Positions 35,905-44,413 of a stretch of DNA of 64,000 nucleotides are shown piece by piece. Source of the DNA: Pseudodonghicola xiamenensis DSM 18339 (GTDB taxonomy: Bacteria; Pseudomonadota; Alphaproteobacteria; Rhodobacterales; Rhodobacteraceae); contig NZ_AUBS01000001.1 in assembly GCF_000429365.1 (NCBI RefSeq), positions 186,001-250,000 on the forward strand, given 5' to 3'. A program made the position numbers and the translations under genes. Position 1 is the stretch's first letter, and each line of letters starts with the position of its first letter. Below the pieces are notes generated by a model that worked only from the letters and a program-made list of their open reading frames with translations, made no database searches and was not told the origin of the DNA.

Positions 35905-35960
35905 GTTTACGGATCGTTAGCTATATTGGACGATTTCTCCATTAGGGGATTCCCGTAAAC
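35905..35960. promoter_or_regulatory. Separated inverted repeat in the luxI promoter region
   Basis: GTTTACGG (35905-35912) and its reverse complement CCGTAAAC (35953-35960), 48 bases apart centre to centre, bracket an AT-rich block with TATAGC on the minus strand. The layout suits a promoter controlled by a looped or dimeric regulator. The remaining part of the gap 35879-36082 holds nothing else that I recognise; no canonical 20-bp lux box is evident. Confidence 0.4.
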
Positions 35961-36082
35961 GCCGTTACGTGGTTGGGGGAGGCATGGCGATGGGAGGCCC
36001 GGCTTCAGCCTAGACGCGGAAAAATCCATATTTTACAAGAAGGTGTTGGGGATGTCGGTCGGACGGCGGGTTTCCGCGCAGC

Positions 36083-36784
36083 TTATGCGGGATAGATCAG
36101 TCCGAGGCCGATTGCACGACCGACAGCCTGCGCAGTGGTCAGCGCGCTAAGCTTTTCTCGACCCGATCGCAGGTGCACTTCAACGGTGCGGTGAGAGATC
36201 GACAGGATATCTCCGATGTCCTGCTGGCTTTTGCCCGCAGCGGTCCACTGCAGGATCTGCAGCTCGCGGCTGGAGAGGGTGGGGCGACGCAGCGCCGAAT
36301 GCAGTACGCCCGAGCGCATGACATTGTCGTGCATGTGAACGGCCGCGAACTGCAGTTCACCGATGACCTCGCGCTTGAGCTTTTTCCAATCGGTTTCTGA
36401 GCAATCGCGGGTAACGCTGAGCAGCCCGCATTCGCCATAGGGGCCGCGTACCGGGACGGTCAGGCCGCGATTGGTGATGCCGAAGTCGCGGGCATCATAA
36501 AAGACGGCGCGAAACTTCTCATCATCGGCAAAGCGGCTCCAGTCCACGGGGGCGATGCTGCGCACGCTTTGATAGATGGTTGGGTCGAAGCGGTGCATCC
36601 CCTGTTTCATATAGTGGAATTTCCACTGCTCGGGGTAATTGGCATAGCCCTGCACATCGCCGGTAATGGGATGGGTCGTGGCGTAAGAGGCGTAATCGAA
36701 TTCCAGCTTGTCGCAGAGCTCGTCCAGGAAGGCGGTGAAATTATCCTCCGCCTCGGGAACGGCGCTCAGATCGATCAGATCCAA
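36083..36784 (-). CDS. LuxR-family AHL-responsive regulator
   Basis: A 233-residue LuxR protein: N-terminal autoinducer-binding domain with YASYATTHPITGDVQGYANYPEQWKFHYMKQGMHRFDPTI (conserved Tyr, Trp and Asp of the ligand pocket, residues ~32-70), and a C-terminal helix-turn-helix LSSRELQILQWTAAGKSQQDIGDILSISHRTVEVHLRSGREKL. It precedes luxI by 204 bases on the same strand. Cognate control of luxI is inferred. Confidence 0.93.
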   Translation of the reverse strand: MDLIDLSAVPEAEDNFTAFLDELCDKLEFDYASYATTHPITGDVQGYANYPEQWKFHYMKQGMHRFDPTIYQSVRSIAPVDWSRFADDEKFRAVFYDARDFGITNRGLTVPVRGPYGECGLLSVTRDCSETDWKKLKREVIGELQFAAVHMHDNVMRSGVLHSALRRPTLSSRELQILQWTAAGKSQQDIGDILSISHRTVEVHLRSGREKLSALTTAQAVGRAIGLGLIYPA

Positions 36785-36832
36785 TTCGATGACTCCTTGT
36801 TCCGGGCCCCCGTGCCCCGGATGGGGGAGGGC

Positions 36833-37234
36833 TTAGCTGGCCAGCCCCATATTCTTCTGCTTTGGGTTAACAACAAGTGACTGCATGAAGCTCAGAACAG
36901 CATTTCGTTGCGGCCCGGGCAATTTTCTGAACAATTCCATCATCAGGATGGCGTCGTGGTCGGACAGAAACTCCAGGTGATCGACGGCATCGTCGGTGTC
37001 GATGCTGCCGTCTTCGGCGGGGCGAATGCCTTCGAAGAAATAAAGCACGTCAACACCGAGCTTTTCAGCCACCGCCCAGAGCCGGGAGGCGCTGACCCGG
37101 TTGGCGCCGGTTTCATATTTCTGAATTTGCTGGAATTTTACCCCGATGGCGTCGCCCAGCTCTGTCTGGCTGATGCCGAGAGCATAGCGACGGGCGCGAA
37201 TGCGCTGTCCGACGAGAACATCAATCTTGTTCAT
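36833..37234 (-). CDS. XRE-family helix-turn-helix regulator
   Basis: A 133-residue protein with an N-terminal XRE domain: [53 protein letters not shown] (residues 9-61), and an acidic middle region followed by a helical tail. The start at 37234 (MNKIDVLVG) is preceded by CAGGTGATAAG and fits the family; upstream in-frame codons extend into the gap. Genes of this type are common in Rhodobacterales. It lies 48 bases before luxR on the same strand and may be cotranscribed with it. Confidence 0.85.
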   Translation of the reverse strand: MNKIDVLVGQRIRARRYALGISQTELGDAIGVKFQQIQKYETGANRVSASRLWAVAEKLGVDVLYFFEGIRPAEDGSIDTDDAVDHLEFLSDHDAILMMELFRKLPGPQRNAVLSFMQSLVVNPKQKNMGLAS

Positions 37235-37439
37235 ACTTATCACCTGCAGTTTGCGATTGGCATGGGCGCGATCAGCAGCACTAAATAACATTTTCCCCCA
37301 CGTCTTCAGCCGGTAGGAGCCGGCAAGACGCGCATTATCTTGCCGCAAGGCAAGCGTTAAAACAATTGAAATCGCCTTAGAGTTGTTCTCTTTCTCGTGT
37401 TCTGGGGCTGTCGCATGACGACAGGGAAGGGGGGCGGCG

Positions 37440-37922
37440 TCAGATCAGCCCGGTTTCCTGCAGCAGTCCGCGTCGCTTGGCCTCGTAATAATAGCCGCGG
37501 GCATACCAGCTGACGGCCCTGTCATAGCTGCCGTCGGACACCAGCCAGGCGCCGCGCAGGTATTTGACGGCATATTTCAGGTTGGTATCGGCATCGAGAA
37601 GCTGCCTGTCGCGACCGCGAAAGCCCATGCCGCGCGCGGTCCGGGGATGGATTTGCATCAGCCCGTAATAGGGACCGTTGCGCGCCTCAGGGCGGTGGGT
37701 GCTTTCGCGAATGACGACGCGCTGAACCAGAGGGCGGGGAACATCGTAATGATCGGCCCATTTGTTGATCAGCCGGCGCAGCTCGGGTGTTTCGTTCGGA
37801 TAGAGCGGCGGGTCGGCGGGGTCGTTGCGGCTGGAGCGGTGCAGGCGCGGACCGCAGGCGGCGGCCAGAAGCGGCGAGGCAAGCAGTAGAAGAGCACGGC
37901 GGCGGCTGGGACTGTGTGGCAT
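37440..37922 (-). CDS. Lytic transglycosylase lipoprotein (SLT domain)
   Basis: A 160-residue protein with a lipoprotein signal ([18 protein letters not shown], lipobox LAAAC) followed by an SLT domain: [32 protein letters not shown], with the catalytic Glu in IRES, then a [14 protein letters not shown] repeat-helix block and Tyr-rich end. It cleaves peptidoglycan at the outer-membrane inner face. Start at 37922 gives the compact lipoprotein signal; an ATG at 37976 is also in frame. Confidence 0.85.
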   Translation of the reverse strand: MPHSPSRRRALLLLASPLLAAACGPRLHRSSRNDPADPPLYPNETPELRRLINKWADHYDVPRPLVQRVVIRESTHRPEARNGPYYGLMQIHPRTARGMGFRGRDRQLLDADTNLKYAVKYLRGAWLVSDGSYDRAVSWYARGYYYEAKRRGLLQETGLI

Positions 37923-38069
37923 GAGACCATCCGGAGTGATGAGCGTCCCGCGATTATAGCGGAAAGCCGCGTTCACAAGAAGGTGCGCCGCTATCTGGCC
38001 GGTATCGTGGGCGGCGGATTGCCTGATGAGATGCCCGCGGTGCGGTGACCGGTGCCAGAACCGGCCACG

Positions 38070-38098
38070 AAAAAGGCCACGCGAGCGATCGCGTGGCC
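38070..38098 (-). terminator. Intrinsic terminator of the rpsF-rpsR-rplI operon
   Basis: Perfect 10-bp stem GGCCACGCGA (38075-38084) / TCGCGTGGCC (38089-38098), four-base loop, followed on the minus strand by TTTTT. Confidence 0.93.
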
Positions 38099-38124
38099 TT
38101 GGTGTTCCTGTGATCCGGAGCGGA

Positions 38125-38733
38125 TCAGGACGCGCTGTCTTCCGCCGCCGGAGCGGGGGCTTCGTCGTCGTCCGAGGCTGCGCCGCCGATATCGTCGAAC
38201 AGTTCCGAGATCTCGAACTCGGCTTGCGCCTCTTCTTCGGCCGCCAGTTCCTGGATCGACTTGCCCGACGCTTGCAGCTCGGCCTCTTCGGGCGAGCGGG
38301 CGACGTTGACGGTGATCACGACGTCGACTTCGGGGTGCAGGGTCACATGCACGGCATGCAGACCCAGTTCCTTGATCGGGGTCGGGATGACGACTTGCTT
38401 GCGGTCGATGGTGAAACCGGCTTCGGTGGCGACCTCAGCGGCGTCGCGCGGGGTGACCGAACCGTAGAGGTTGCCGCCATCGGAGGCGGAGCGAATCACC
38501 ACGAATTGCTGACCGTCCAGCTTTTCGGCCAGAGCCTCGGCTTCTTTCTTGGTCTCGAGGTTGCGTGCCTCGAGCTGGGCCTTTTGCACTTCGAAAGCCG
38601 CGATATTGGCTTCCGATGCGGTCAGGGCCTTTTTCTGCGGCAGCAGATAGTTGCGGGCGTAGCCGGACTTGACGTCGACCACATCGCCCATCTGACCCAG
38701 TTTGGCCACACGTTCCAGAAGGATAACTTGCAT
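38125..38733 (-). CDS. rplI: 50S ribosomal protein L9
   Basis: A 202-residue L9 with the diagnostic [37 protein letters not shown]-terminus, long helix and C-terminal domain. Alphaproteobacterial L9 carries an acidic C-terminal tail such as the one here ([35 protein letters not shown]). Third gene of the rpsF-rpsR-rplI operon. Confidence 0.98.
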   Translation of the reverse strand: MQVILLERVAKLGQMGDVVDVKSGYARNYLLPQKKALTASEANIAAFEVQKAQLEARNLETKKEAEALAEKLDGQQFVVIRSASDGGNLYGSVTPRDAAEVATEAGFTIDRKQVVIPTPIKELGLHAVHVTLHPEVDVVITVNVARSPEEAELQASGKSIQELAAEEEAQAEFEISELFDDIGGAASDDDEAPAPAAEDSAS

Positions 38734-38745
38734 CTGCCTATCTCC

Positions 38746-38973
38746 TTACTTCACGGCGTAGGGCAGCAGGGCGAGGAAGCGGGCGCGCTTGATAGCGCGG
38801 GCCAGTTCACGCTGCTTCTTGGCCGAAACGGCGGTGATACGCGACGGCACGATCTTGCCGCGTTCGCTGATGTAGCGCTGCAGCAGCTTGGTGTCTTTAT
38901 AGTCGATCTTGGGTGCATTGTCGCCCGAGAAGGGGCAGACCTTGCGGCGGCGGAAAAACGGTTTTGCAGCCAT
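38746..38973 (-). CDS. rpsR: 30S ribosomal protein S18
   Basis: A 75-residue S18, including [51 protein letters not shown], close to universal for the family. It lies 12 bases upstream of rplI and 28 bases after rpsF. S18 pairs with S6 on the platform of the small subunit. Confidence 0.98.
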
Positions 38974-39001
38974 GTCTTAGCGTCCTTTCTTCAAGCGTTG
39001 A

Positions 39002-39355
39002 TCAGCGGCGTTCGCGGCGGTTGTCCCGCTCGTCACGCTTTTGCATCTGGATCGAGGGGCCTTCTTCGTGGGCGTCGACCTTGATGGTCAGGACGCGCAT
39101 CACGTCGTCATGCAGACGCATCAGGCGCTCCATCTCCTGAACTGCGGCGGCGGGCGCATCGCTTTTCAGGAAGGAATAGTGGCCCTTGCGGTTCTTGTTG
39201 ATCTTGTAGGCCATCGTCTTGACGCCCCAGTACTCGCTGTCGACGATCTTGCCGCCGTTATCAGCCAGAATGGCGCCGAAATGTTCGATGAGGCCTTCAG
39301 CCTGCGCGTTGGAAAGATCCTGACGCGCGATCATGACATGCTCGTAGAGGGGCAT
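39002..39355 (-). CDS. rpsF: 30S ribosomal protein S6
   Basis: A 117-residue S6: MPLYEHVMIARQDLSNAQAEGL start and the YWGVKTMAYKINKNRKGHYSFLKSDAP block. AGGAG precedes the ATG at 39355 (upstream in-frame codons belong to the leader). The C-terminal tail is Arg/Asp-rich as in relatives. First gene of the operon, with a roughly 100-base leader. Confidence 0.98.
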   Translation of the reverse strand: MPLYEHVMIARQDLSNAQAEGLIEHFGAILADNGGKIVDSEYWGVKTMAYKINKNRKGHYSFLKSDAPAAAVQEMERLMRLHDDVMRVLTIKVDAHEEGPSIQMQKRDERDNRRERR

Positions 39356-39390
39356 GTAGACTCCTGTTTCTGTCAAGGCGCATTTCATAG

Positions 39391-39490
39391 GTGGGGCCCG
39401 ATCCTTCCGCGGCCCCGCCACGAGAGACTGCGCGGTTATCGAATGATGCGAAAGGATGGCCCCGTATACAGGTTTTCCGGGGCGGGGCAA
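39391..39490 (-). promoter_or_regulatory. Promoter and structured leader of rpsF operon
   Basis: On the minus strand TTGCCC (39490-39485), 16 bases, TATACG (39468-39463) is a plausible sigma-70 promoter. The following leader of about 100 bases can fold with GGGGCC (39416-39411) paired to GGCCCC (39398-39393) around a 12-base loop; leaders of rpsF operons are known in many bacteria to bind S6:S18. The rest of the gap 39356-39705 shows nothing else. Confidence 0.5.
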
Positions 39491-39705
39491 CCCCCAGGGG
39501 CCGGATGGTCTGAACTGTTCGGCGCGGGTGATGAAGCGCCGCGCTGAAACGGTTTCGGGCGGACCTGGGCCCGGTGGCGGCTTGCCCGGCGAATGCCCGG
39601 GGGAGGCCGCATTAATGCCCTTTTTCAGAGCAGACTGGTGGATGTGGCGCAAGTGCTGCGAGATCGTCCGTCATCGCGGGCGGAAGGACCGGAGAGGGGC
39701 GGATC

Positions 39706-40215
39706 ATGCCGAATAGCCGAATTGCAGGACGCTGGCCGATGTCTCCGGTGGTCCGGAGTCGGGCGCTTGCTGTCGCCTTCTGGCCCTGGCCTGTGCTGGC
39801 GGCGGCGCTGTTTCGCGGTCTTGGCAGCCTCATGGTGGTGACCGCTGCGGCGATGTGGTTCCTGCCGGGAAGCCAGACCGAGGCCGATCTCGTGATTATG
39901 AAGCTGGGGGTGTCGTTGTTCTTCCTGCTGTCGGGACTGACGGTGATGATGATCTATGACGCGGTGCCGCGTCCGACCGTCTGGTTCGATCCGGTCCGTC
40001 GCGAGGTTCGGGTGCTGGCGCCGGGCGCCGGGGGGCGGCCGATGACGGTGTCGCGGCGCAGCTATGAAAGCCTGGGGCGGGTGCGCTTCGATCGTCGTAG
40101 TGTTGCGCTTTACGATATGGACGGGCGGCTGCTGCTGAGAGTGGGGCTTAGGGATGTTGGCCAGCGTGCGGCATTGCGCGCGCAACTTTCGAGACTTGTG
40201 AATATTTGCAACTGA
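39706..40215 (+). CDS. Hypothetical membrane protein with PH-like C-terminal domain
   Basis: A 169-residue protein not recognised as a named family. Two hydrophobic segments (LAVAFWPWPVLAAALFRGLGSLMVVTAAAMWFL and LGVSLFFLLSGLTVMMIY) are followed by a soluble part with strands VWFDPVRREVRVLAPG and SVALYDMDGRLLLRVGL, typical of small PH-like folds in membrane proteins of Rhodobacterales. The start is uncertain; GGGGCGG precedes 39706. It stands alone between rpsF and a yceI gene. Confidence 0.65.
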   Translation: MPNSRIAGRWPMSPVVRSRALAVAFWPWPVLAAALFRGLGSLMVVTAAAMWFLPGSQTEADLVIMKLGVSLFFLLSGLTVMMIYDAVPRPTVWFDPVRREVRVLAPGAGGRPMTVSRRSYESLGRVRFDRRSVALYDMDGRLLLRVGLRDVGQRAALRAQLSRLVNICN

Positions 40216-40334
40216 CATTTCGGCGATTGTTCGCCAAATCACAGATCCTGTTGGATTTTGTGACCTTGCCTTGACGCGTGGGGACGTCATGTTGGGGGCC
40301 ATGTGAAATCGCACATCCAATGGAGATGCTGAAG

Positions 40335-40913
40335 ATGAAAACCCCCCTTCTGGCCGCCGCCTTCGCGACCCTTGCTGCCACCGCCGCCTTCGCGGCCCCT
40401 GAGAAATATGTGCTTGATTCGAGCCACAGCCAGATCGTGTTCCATTACAACCACCTTGGCTTTTCGACCGGCTACGGCATGTTCTCGGGCTTCGAGGGCA
40501 CCATCATGTTCGATCAGGACGAGCCCGCCAACTCGAGCGTCGAAGTGTCGATGCCGGTCAGCTCGATGATCACCGGCTGGGAACCGCGCTATGAACATTT
40601 CATGTCGGCGGACTTCTTCGGTGCCAGCGAGGACAAGACCGTTACCTTCAAGTCCACCGGCATCGAGGTGACCGGCGAGAAAGAAGCGCTGATCACCGGC
40701 GATCTGACCCTGAACGGCGTTACCAAATCGGTGGTTCTGGACGCGGTGCTGACCCAGGCCGGCGAACATCCGATGGCGAACAAGCCCTGGGCCGGGTTCA
40801 CCGCCACCACCACGCTGATCCGCAGCGATTATAACCTGGGCATGTTCGCGCCCTATGTGAGCGACGAGGTGGAAGTGAACATCTCGATCGAAGCGATGAA
40901 GGCAGAAGACTGA
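40335..40913 (+). CDS. YceI-family periplasmic protein
   Basis: A 192-residue lipocalin-like protein with a signal peptide (MKTPLLAAAFATLAATAAFA, then APEKY) and the YceI core: YVLDSSHSQIVFHYNHLGFSTGYGMFSGFEGTI, and LTLNGVTKSVVLDAVLT. YceI proteins bind isoprenoid or similar lipids in the periplasm. I chose the third of three close ATG codons because GGAG stands nine bases before it and gives a compact signal peptide. A second YceI domain, fused to a cytochrome b561, lies 1.1 kb downstream on the other strand. Confidence 0.9.
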   Translation: MKTPLLAAAFATLAATAAFAAPEKYVLDSSHSQIVFHYNHLGFSTGYGMFSGFEGTIMFDQDEPANSSVEVSMPVSSMITGWEPRYEHFMSADFFGASEDKTVTFKSTGIEVTGEKEALITGDLTLNGVTKSVVLDAVLTQAGEHPMANKPWAGFTATTTLIRSDYNLGMFAPYVSDEVEVNISIEAMKAED

Positions 40914-41044
40914 TCTGACCTGATCCGTTTCGGAACGACCTTCGGAAGCGACAGACCGCCGGTCCCCTTGGGGCCGGCGGTTTCTGTTTCGGGGCTGGGA
41001 TGGGGAGACTGTCCGGGCGATGGCGATGTTTGTCGCGGCGCAGA

Positions 41045-41092
41045 GGGGGCGCTGCCCCCAACGGCCTCTGGCCGTTTCCCCCGGGATATTTG
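41045..41092. repeat. Dispersed intergenic repeat, copy 1
   Basis: GGGGGCGCTGCCCCCA (41045-41060), a short GGCC dyad spacer (ACGGCCTCTGGCCGT), then CCCCCGGGATATTTG (41078-41092). The two outer blocks recur exactly at 60065-60097. Elements of this sequence type are a familiar intergenic repeat in Rhodobacterales genomes (family knowledge). The stretch 40914-41159 holds only this repeat. Confidence 0.8.
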
Positions 41093-41159
41093 TATCCAGG
41101 TCGAAGGCGGGCGCGTTGATTTGGGGGGTGCTGGCGAGGGGGAGTTGCCCGCCGCCGGG

Positions 41160-41908
41160 CCCTGGGCTGCGGAGACATCAATCCACGTCCCGAGACGGGA
41201 GGATGCGAGGAGGAGGGCGGCCACGCAATTGCGCGCAGTTTGCCGTATTGCGTTGCGATCTTGCGAAGATGTTTGAACGTTTTGAAGACGCGCGCGATAG
41301 GGCGCCGCGTCAACCATGCGTTCCCCTTTGCGGCCCGGCTGTGTCGGGGCATGCCATGAGCTGCTAAGAGCTCAGGGATGGCGCGCGCATCGTGATCACG
41401 GTCGGCCACCGCCCCGTCGGGCGCGGGGTGGGCGGTGAGGAGAGCGCCGAGGGCAGCCTTGTCGGAGGTCTGGCCTGGCGACCGCGTGATCGCCGCAGGC
41501 AGGCCACTGATCGATCATCGTGTTGATCCTGGCGCCCAGTCCGCCGAGAGAACGCGCCTCGCGGCAGATTATTCGGGGGGAGGCGCCCGCAAGCCGAGGG
41601 ATGGCGGGATCTTTCTCTGCTTTGCGCCCATGACCATCATGCTGATGGGCGCGGATGATCGGGTTATCGGCGATCTGCAGGTTGTCCGGGGTTTTCCGCG
41701 AGGGAGCAAAGATCTGCACCGGGACATCGGCCTTGATCCAAGGGGCGATTGTGGGGGGCGTCGTGCGCAGGCCGGTCGCGCCAGGGGACGCCGGTTCTCA
41801 ACTCTTGGAAAATGCCATTGAGGCCTTGCGGGCCATGCCGCCTGGTTTGGTGGCTTGGTGGGGGTGGTTTATCCCGCTCCTGAGGTCGTTCAAAACAAGA
41901 CGGGCCAT
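41160..41908 (-). pseudogene. Decayed IS5-family (IS427-type) transposase
   Basis: No single frame is intact, but fragments line up in order on the minus strand with IS5-type transposases: MARLVLND at 41908, LNGIFQELRTGVPWRD (about 41830-41780), IIRAHQH (DDE first-Asp region), SLGGLGARINTMIDQ (normally RGGLTTKIHALVD), ADRDHDARAIPELLAAHG, IARVFKTFKHLRKIATQYGKLR and finally VAALLLASSRLGTWI. At least three frame changes are needed. Ends of the element (inverted repeats) are not recognisable, so the boundaries are approximate. It lies between two YceI-type genes. Confidence 0.75.
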
Positions 41909-42016
41909 GCCCGCCTTCGTTGTGGAGCGAGGGGCCGCCTCTCCGGGGATGCCCGTTCATGGGGGCATGTCCTGGTGCTGAGGCCGCCGCATAGGTTTGC
42001 GACGGCCTCAGGGGGA

Positions 42017-43240
42017 TCAGTGGTCGCGCGTGGCGGTCAGGTCGACATCGACTTTTACGTTGAAGCCCAGCGAACTTTCGTTGGCCATGTTGGAGCCGAT
42101 GCCGAAGGCCATGCGGTCCAGCGTGGTCGAGCCCTTCATCGTCGCGCTGTCGCCGTCGAGCGTCAGGCTAAAGGGGAGGCTGATGTCGACGGTGGCACCT
42201 TTGAGGCTGAGCGGTCCGGTGGCGATATAGCCGTCGGCAGTTTTCTCGATCTTGCCGGAGAAGGCCGCAGTCGGAAACTTCTCGGCGTCGAAGAAATCGG
42301 TGCCCATGGCCTGCGAGGTCACCGAGCCGAGGGTGAGCGAGCCGATGGCGATCTGTACGTCGACCGTGCCGGCAGGGCCAGGGGCGGCGGGATCGTCGAA
42401 GGTGATCGCCGCGGTCCAGTCAGCGAAGCTGCCCTCGATCGGCTTGCCCATCTGCTGGACGGTGATGGCGAGCGTGCCGTTTTCGACCTGCCAATCGGAG
42501 GCGACTTCGGCCAGTTTGGTGGCTTGCGGCGTGCCCTCGGGCGGGGTCAGCATGCCGGTGGCCGCACCACTGCCGAGGGCGAAGATCCAGATGGCGAGGG
42601 CCAGAACGGCGGGCAGCAACCCGTGGTGGCTCGCGGGCGGCTGCGGGCCTTCACCACAACCGGGCAGCATCCGTTGCAGGGTGAAGTCGCGGTCGATGAC
42701 GAAGTGTTTCAGGGCACCGCCGATATGGGCGGCCAATGAGCCGACCAGCACCCACATGAGGATGACATGCAGCCCTCCGGCAACATAGGAGACTGCATCG
42801 CTCTTGGGGACGAAGGGTAGCGACTGGCCGAAGGGCCAGAGGATCGGAGCAAAGCCGCTGTGGGCGGCGTGGTCGATCCAGCCGGTCAGAGGCACCAGCA
42901 CCAACGAGCCATAGAGCAGCCAATGGGCGATTTCGGCCGCCGTCGCCTCGAGCCGGTTCTCGGCGTTCAGCAGGCCTGGTTTTTTCTGGGTCAGCGCCCA
43001 GAGAATGCGGAGCAGCGCCACGAAGAAGATGGAGACGCCGATGGTCTTGTGCAGCGAAAACACCAGCGCCGCGCGGGCAACGTCGGCATCGGTGGCGGTA
43101 TAGGCCGGATCGCGGATTTGTTCGGACAGTTCCGAGGCGAACCAGCCGAGTGGTAGGACGCTCAGGATCAGCAGGGCAGTGAGCCAGTGAAAGGTTTTGG
43201 TCACGCCACCGTAACTGCGTGGGGTATTGGCGAGGGTCAT
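42017..43240 (-). CDS. Cytochrome b561 / YceI fusion protein
   Basis: A 407-residue membrane protein. Residues 1-~185 form a four-helix cytochrome b561 domain with haem His ligands in KTFHWLTALLI, FSLHKTIGVSIFFVALLRI, IAHWLLYGSLVLVPLTGW and GGLHVILMWVLVGSLAAHIGGALKHFVI. After a fifth membrane segment (GLLPAVLALAIWIFALGSGA) comes a YceI lipocalin domain (~residues 225-407, VDVDLTATRDH at the end). The start at 43240 has AGGAGAG. Probably passes electrons across the membrane in concert with an isoprenoid-binding domain; this is inference. Confidence 0.88.
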   Translation of the reverse strand: MTLANTPRSYGGVTKTFHWLTALLILSVLPLGWFASELSEQIRDPAYTATDADVARAALVFSLHKTIGVSIFFVALLRILWALTQKKPGLLNAENRLEATAAEIAHWLLYGSLVLVPLTGWIDHAAHSGFAPILWPFGQSLPFVPKSDAVSYVAGGLHVILMWVLVGSLAAHIGGALKHFVIDRDFTLQRMLPGCGEGPQPPASHHGLLPAVLALAIWIFALGSGAATGMLTPPEGTPQATKLAEVASDWQVENGTLAITVQQMGKPIEGSFADWTAAITFDDPAAPGPAGTVDVQIAIGSLTLGSVTSQAMGTDFFDAEKFPTAAFSGKIEKTADGYIATGPLSLKGATVDISLPFSLTLDGDSATMKGSTTLDRMAFGIGSNMANESSLGFNVKVDVDLTATRDH

Positions 43241-43382
43241 GAATGCTCTCCTAGCAATTTGTTGCAAGGTAGTATGGGCTTAAGGGATTCGGGCAATGCC
43301 CCGGTTAGCACAATCGGGGCGCGCCATTGCACAGAGCTGGCGCGCAGTCTATTTCGAATGCGAATTAATCAGGAGGATCGGC

Positions 43383-44321
43383 ATGAACCGTGCATTCGTT
43401 TTCCCCGGGCAGGGGGCGCAGACCATCGGCATGGGGCAGGCGCTGGCTGCGGCCTATCCGGCTGCCAAGGCCGTGTTTGATGAGGTGGATGAGGCCCTGG
43501 GCGAAAGCCTGAGCAGCCTGATCTGGGAGGGTGATATCGAAACCCTGACCCTGACCCAGAATGCCCAGCCGGCTCTGATGGCGACTTCGCTGGCGGCGAT
43601 GCGCGCGCTCGAGGCCGAGGGGATCACGATCGCGTTAGCGGCCTTTGTGGCGGGGCATTCCTTGGGCGAATATTCGGCATTGGCCGCTGCCGGGGCGATT
43701 TCGGTCGCGGATACGGCCCGGCTGCTGCGCACCCGTGGTCAGGCGATGCAAAGCGCGGTGCCAGTCGGCGAGGGGGCGATGGCGGCGATCCTGGGGCTCG
43801 ATCTGGAGGCGGTGCGCGCCGTGGCCGAAGAGGCTGCCCAGGGCGAGGTTTGCCAGGCGGCGAACGACAATGATCCGACGCAGGTCGTGGTGTCGGGTGC
43901 CAAGGCGGCGGTGGAACGTGCTGCGGTTATCGCCAAGGAGAAGGGCGCCAAACGGGCGATCATGCTGCCGGTGAGCGCCCCGTTCCATTGCGCCCTGATG
44001 CAGCCTGCCGCGGATGTGATGGCCGAGGCGTTGGCCGGGGTCGAGATCGCTGCGCCGGCGGTGCCGCTGATCGCCAATGTGCGCGCCGAGGCGGTGAGTG
44101 ATCCCGATCTGATCCGGGCGCTGCTGGTCGAGCAGGTGACCGGCTCGGTCCGCTGGCGTGAGAGCGTGCAGTACATGGCTGCCCAAGGGGTGACCGAGGC
44201 CTGGGAAATCGGTGCCGGCAAGGCATTGTCCGGCATGATCCGCAAGATCGACCGGGAGATCGCCTGCAAGGCAGTGGGCACGCCGGAGGATGTGAAGGCC
44301 GTGGTGGAGAGCCTGGGCTGA
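43383..44321 (+). CDS. fabD: Malonyl-CoA:ACP transacylase FabD
   Basis: A 312-residue FabD: FVFPGQGAQTIGMGQAL start, catalytic Ser93 in AGHSLGEYSAL, and the PVSAPFHCALM block with catalytic His. It loads malonyl groups onto acyl carrier protein. A perfect AGGAGG site precedes the ATG at 43383; an upstream in-frame extension is not used. It is first of the fabD-fabG-acpP-(pseudogene)-fabF-mltG run. Confidence 0.97.
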   Translation: MNRAFVFPGQGAQTIGMGQALAAAYPAAKAVFDEVDEALGESLSSLIWEGDIETLTLTQNAQPALMATSLAAMRALEAEGITIALAAFVAGHSLGEYSALAAAGAISVADTARLLRTRGQAMQSAVPVGEGAMAAILGLDLEAVRAVAEEAAQGEVCQAANDNDPTQVVVSGAKAAVERAAVIAKEKGAKRAIMLPVSAPFHCALMQPAADVMAEALAGVEIAAPAVPLIANVRAEAVSDPDLIRALLVEQVTGSVRWRESVQYMAAQGVTEAWEIGAGKALSGMIRKIDREIACKAVGTPEDVKAVVESLG

Positions 44322-44340
44322 CCATTCGCGGTTAAGCGCC

Positions 44341-44400
44341 GAGATTTTTCAAAAAATCTTGGCAAAAGTTTTTGAAAACTTTTGCGCCGCCGGGGGCGGC
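44341..44400. repeat. Triple-hairpin intergenic repeat between fabD and fabG
   Basis: Three consecutive hairpins: AGATTTTT/AAAAAATCT, AAAAGTTTT/AAAACTTTT (44364-44383) and GCCGCC/GGCGGC (44386-44400). The AT-rich pair is typical of a dispersed element seen in Rhodobacterales genomes (from general knowledge). It occupies almost the whole fabD-fabG spacer and could attenuate or stabilise the transcript. Confidence 0.7.
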
Positions 44401-44413
44401 TGGGAGAGATGAG

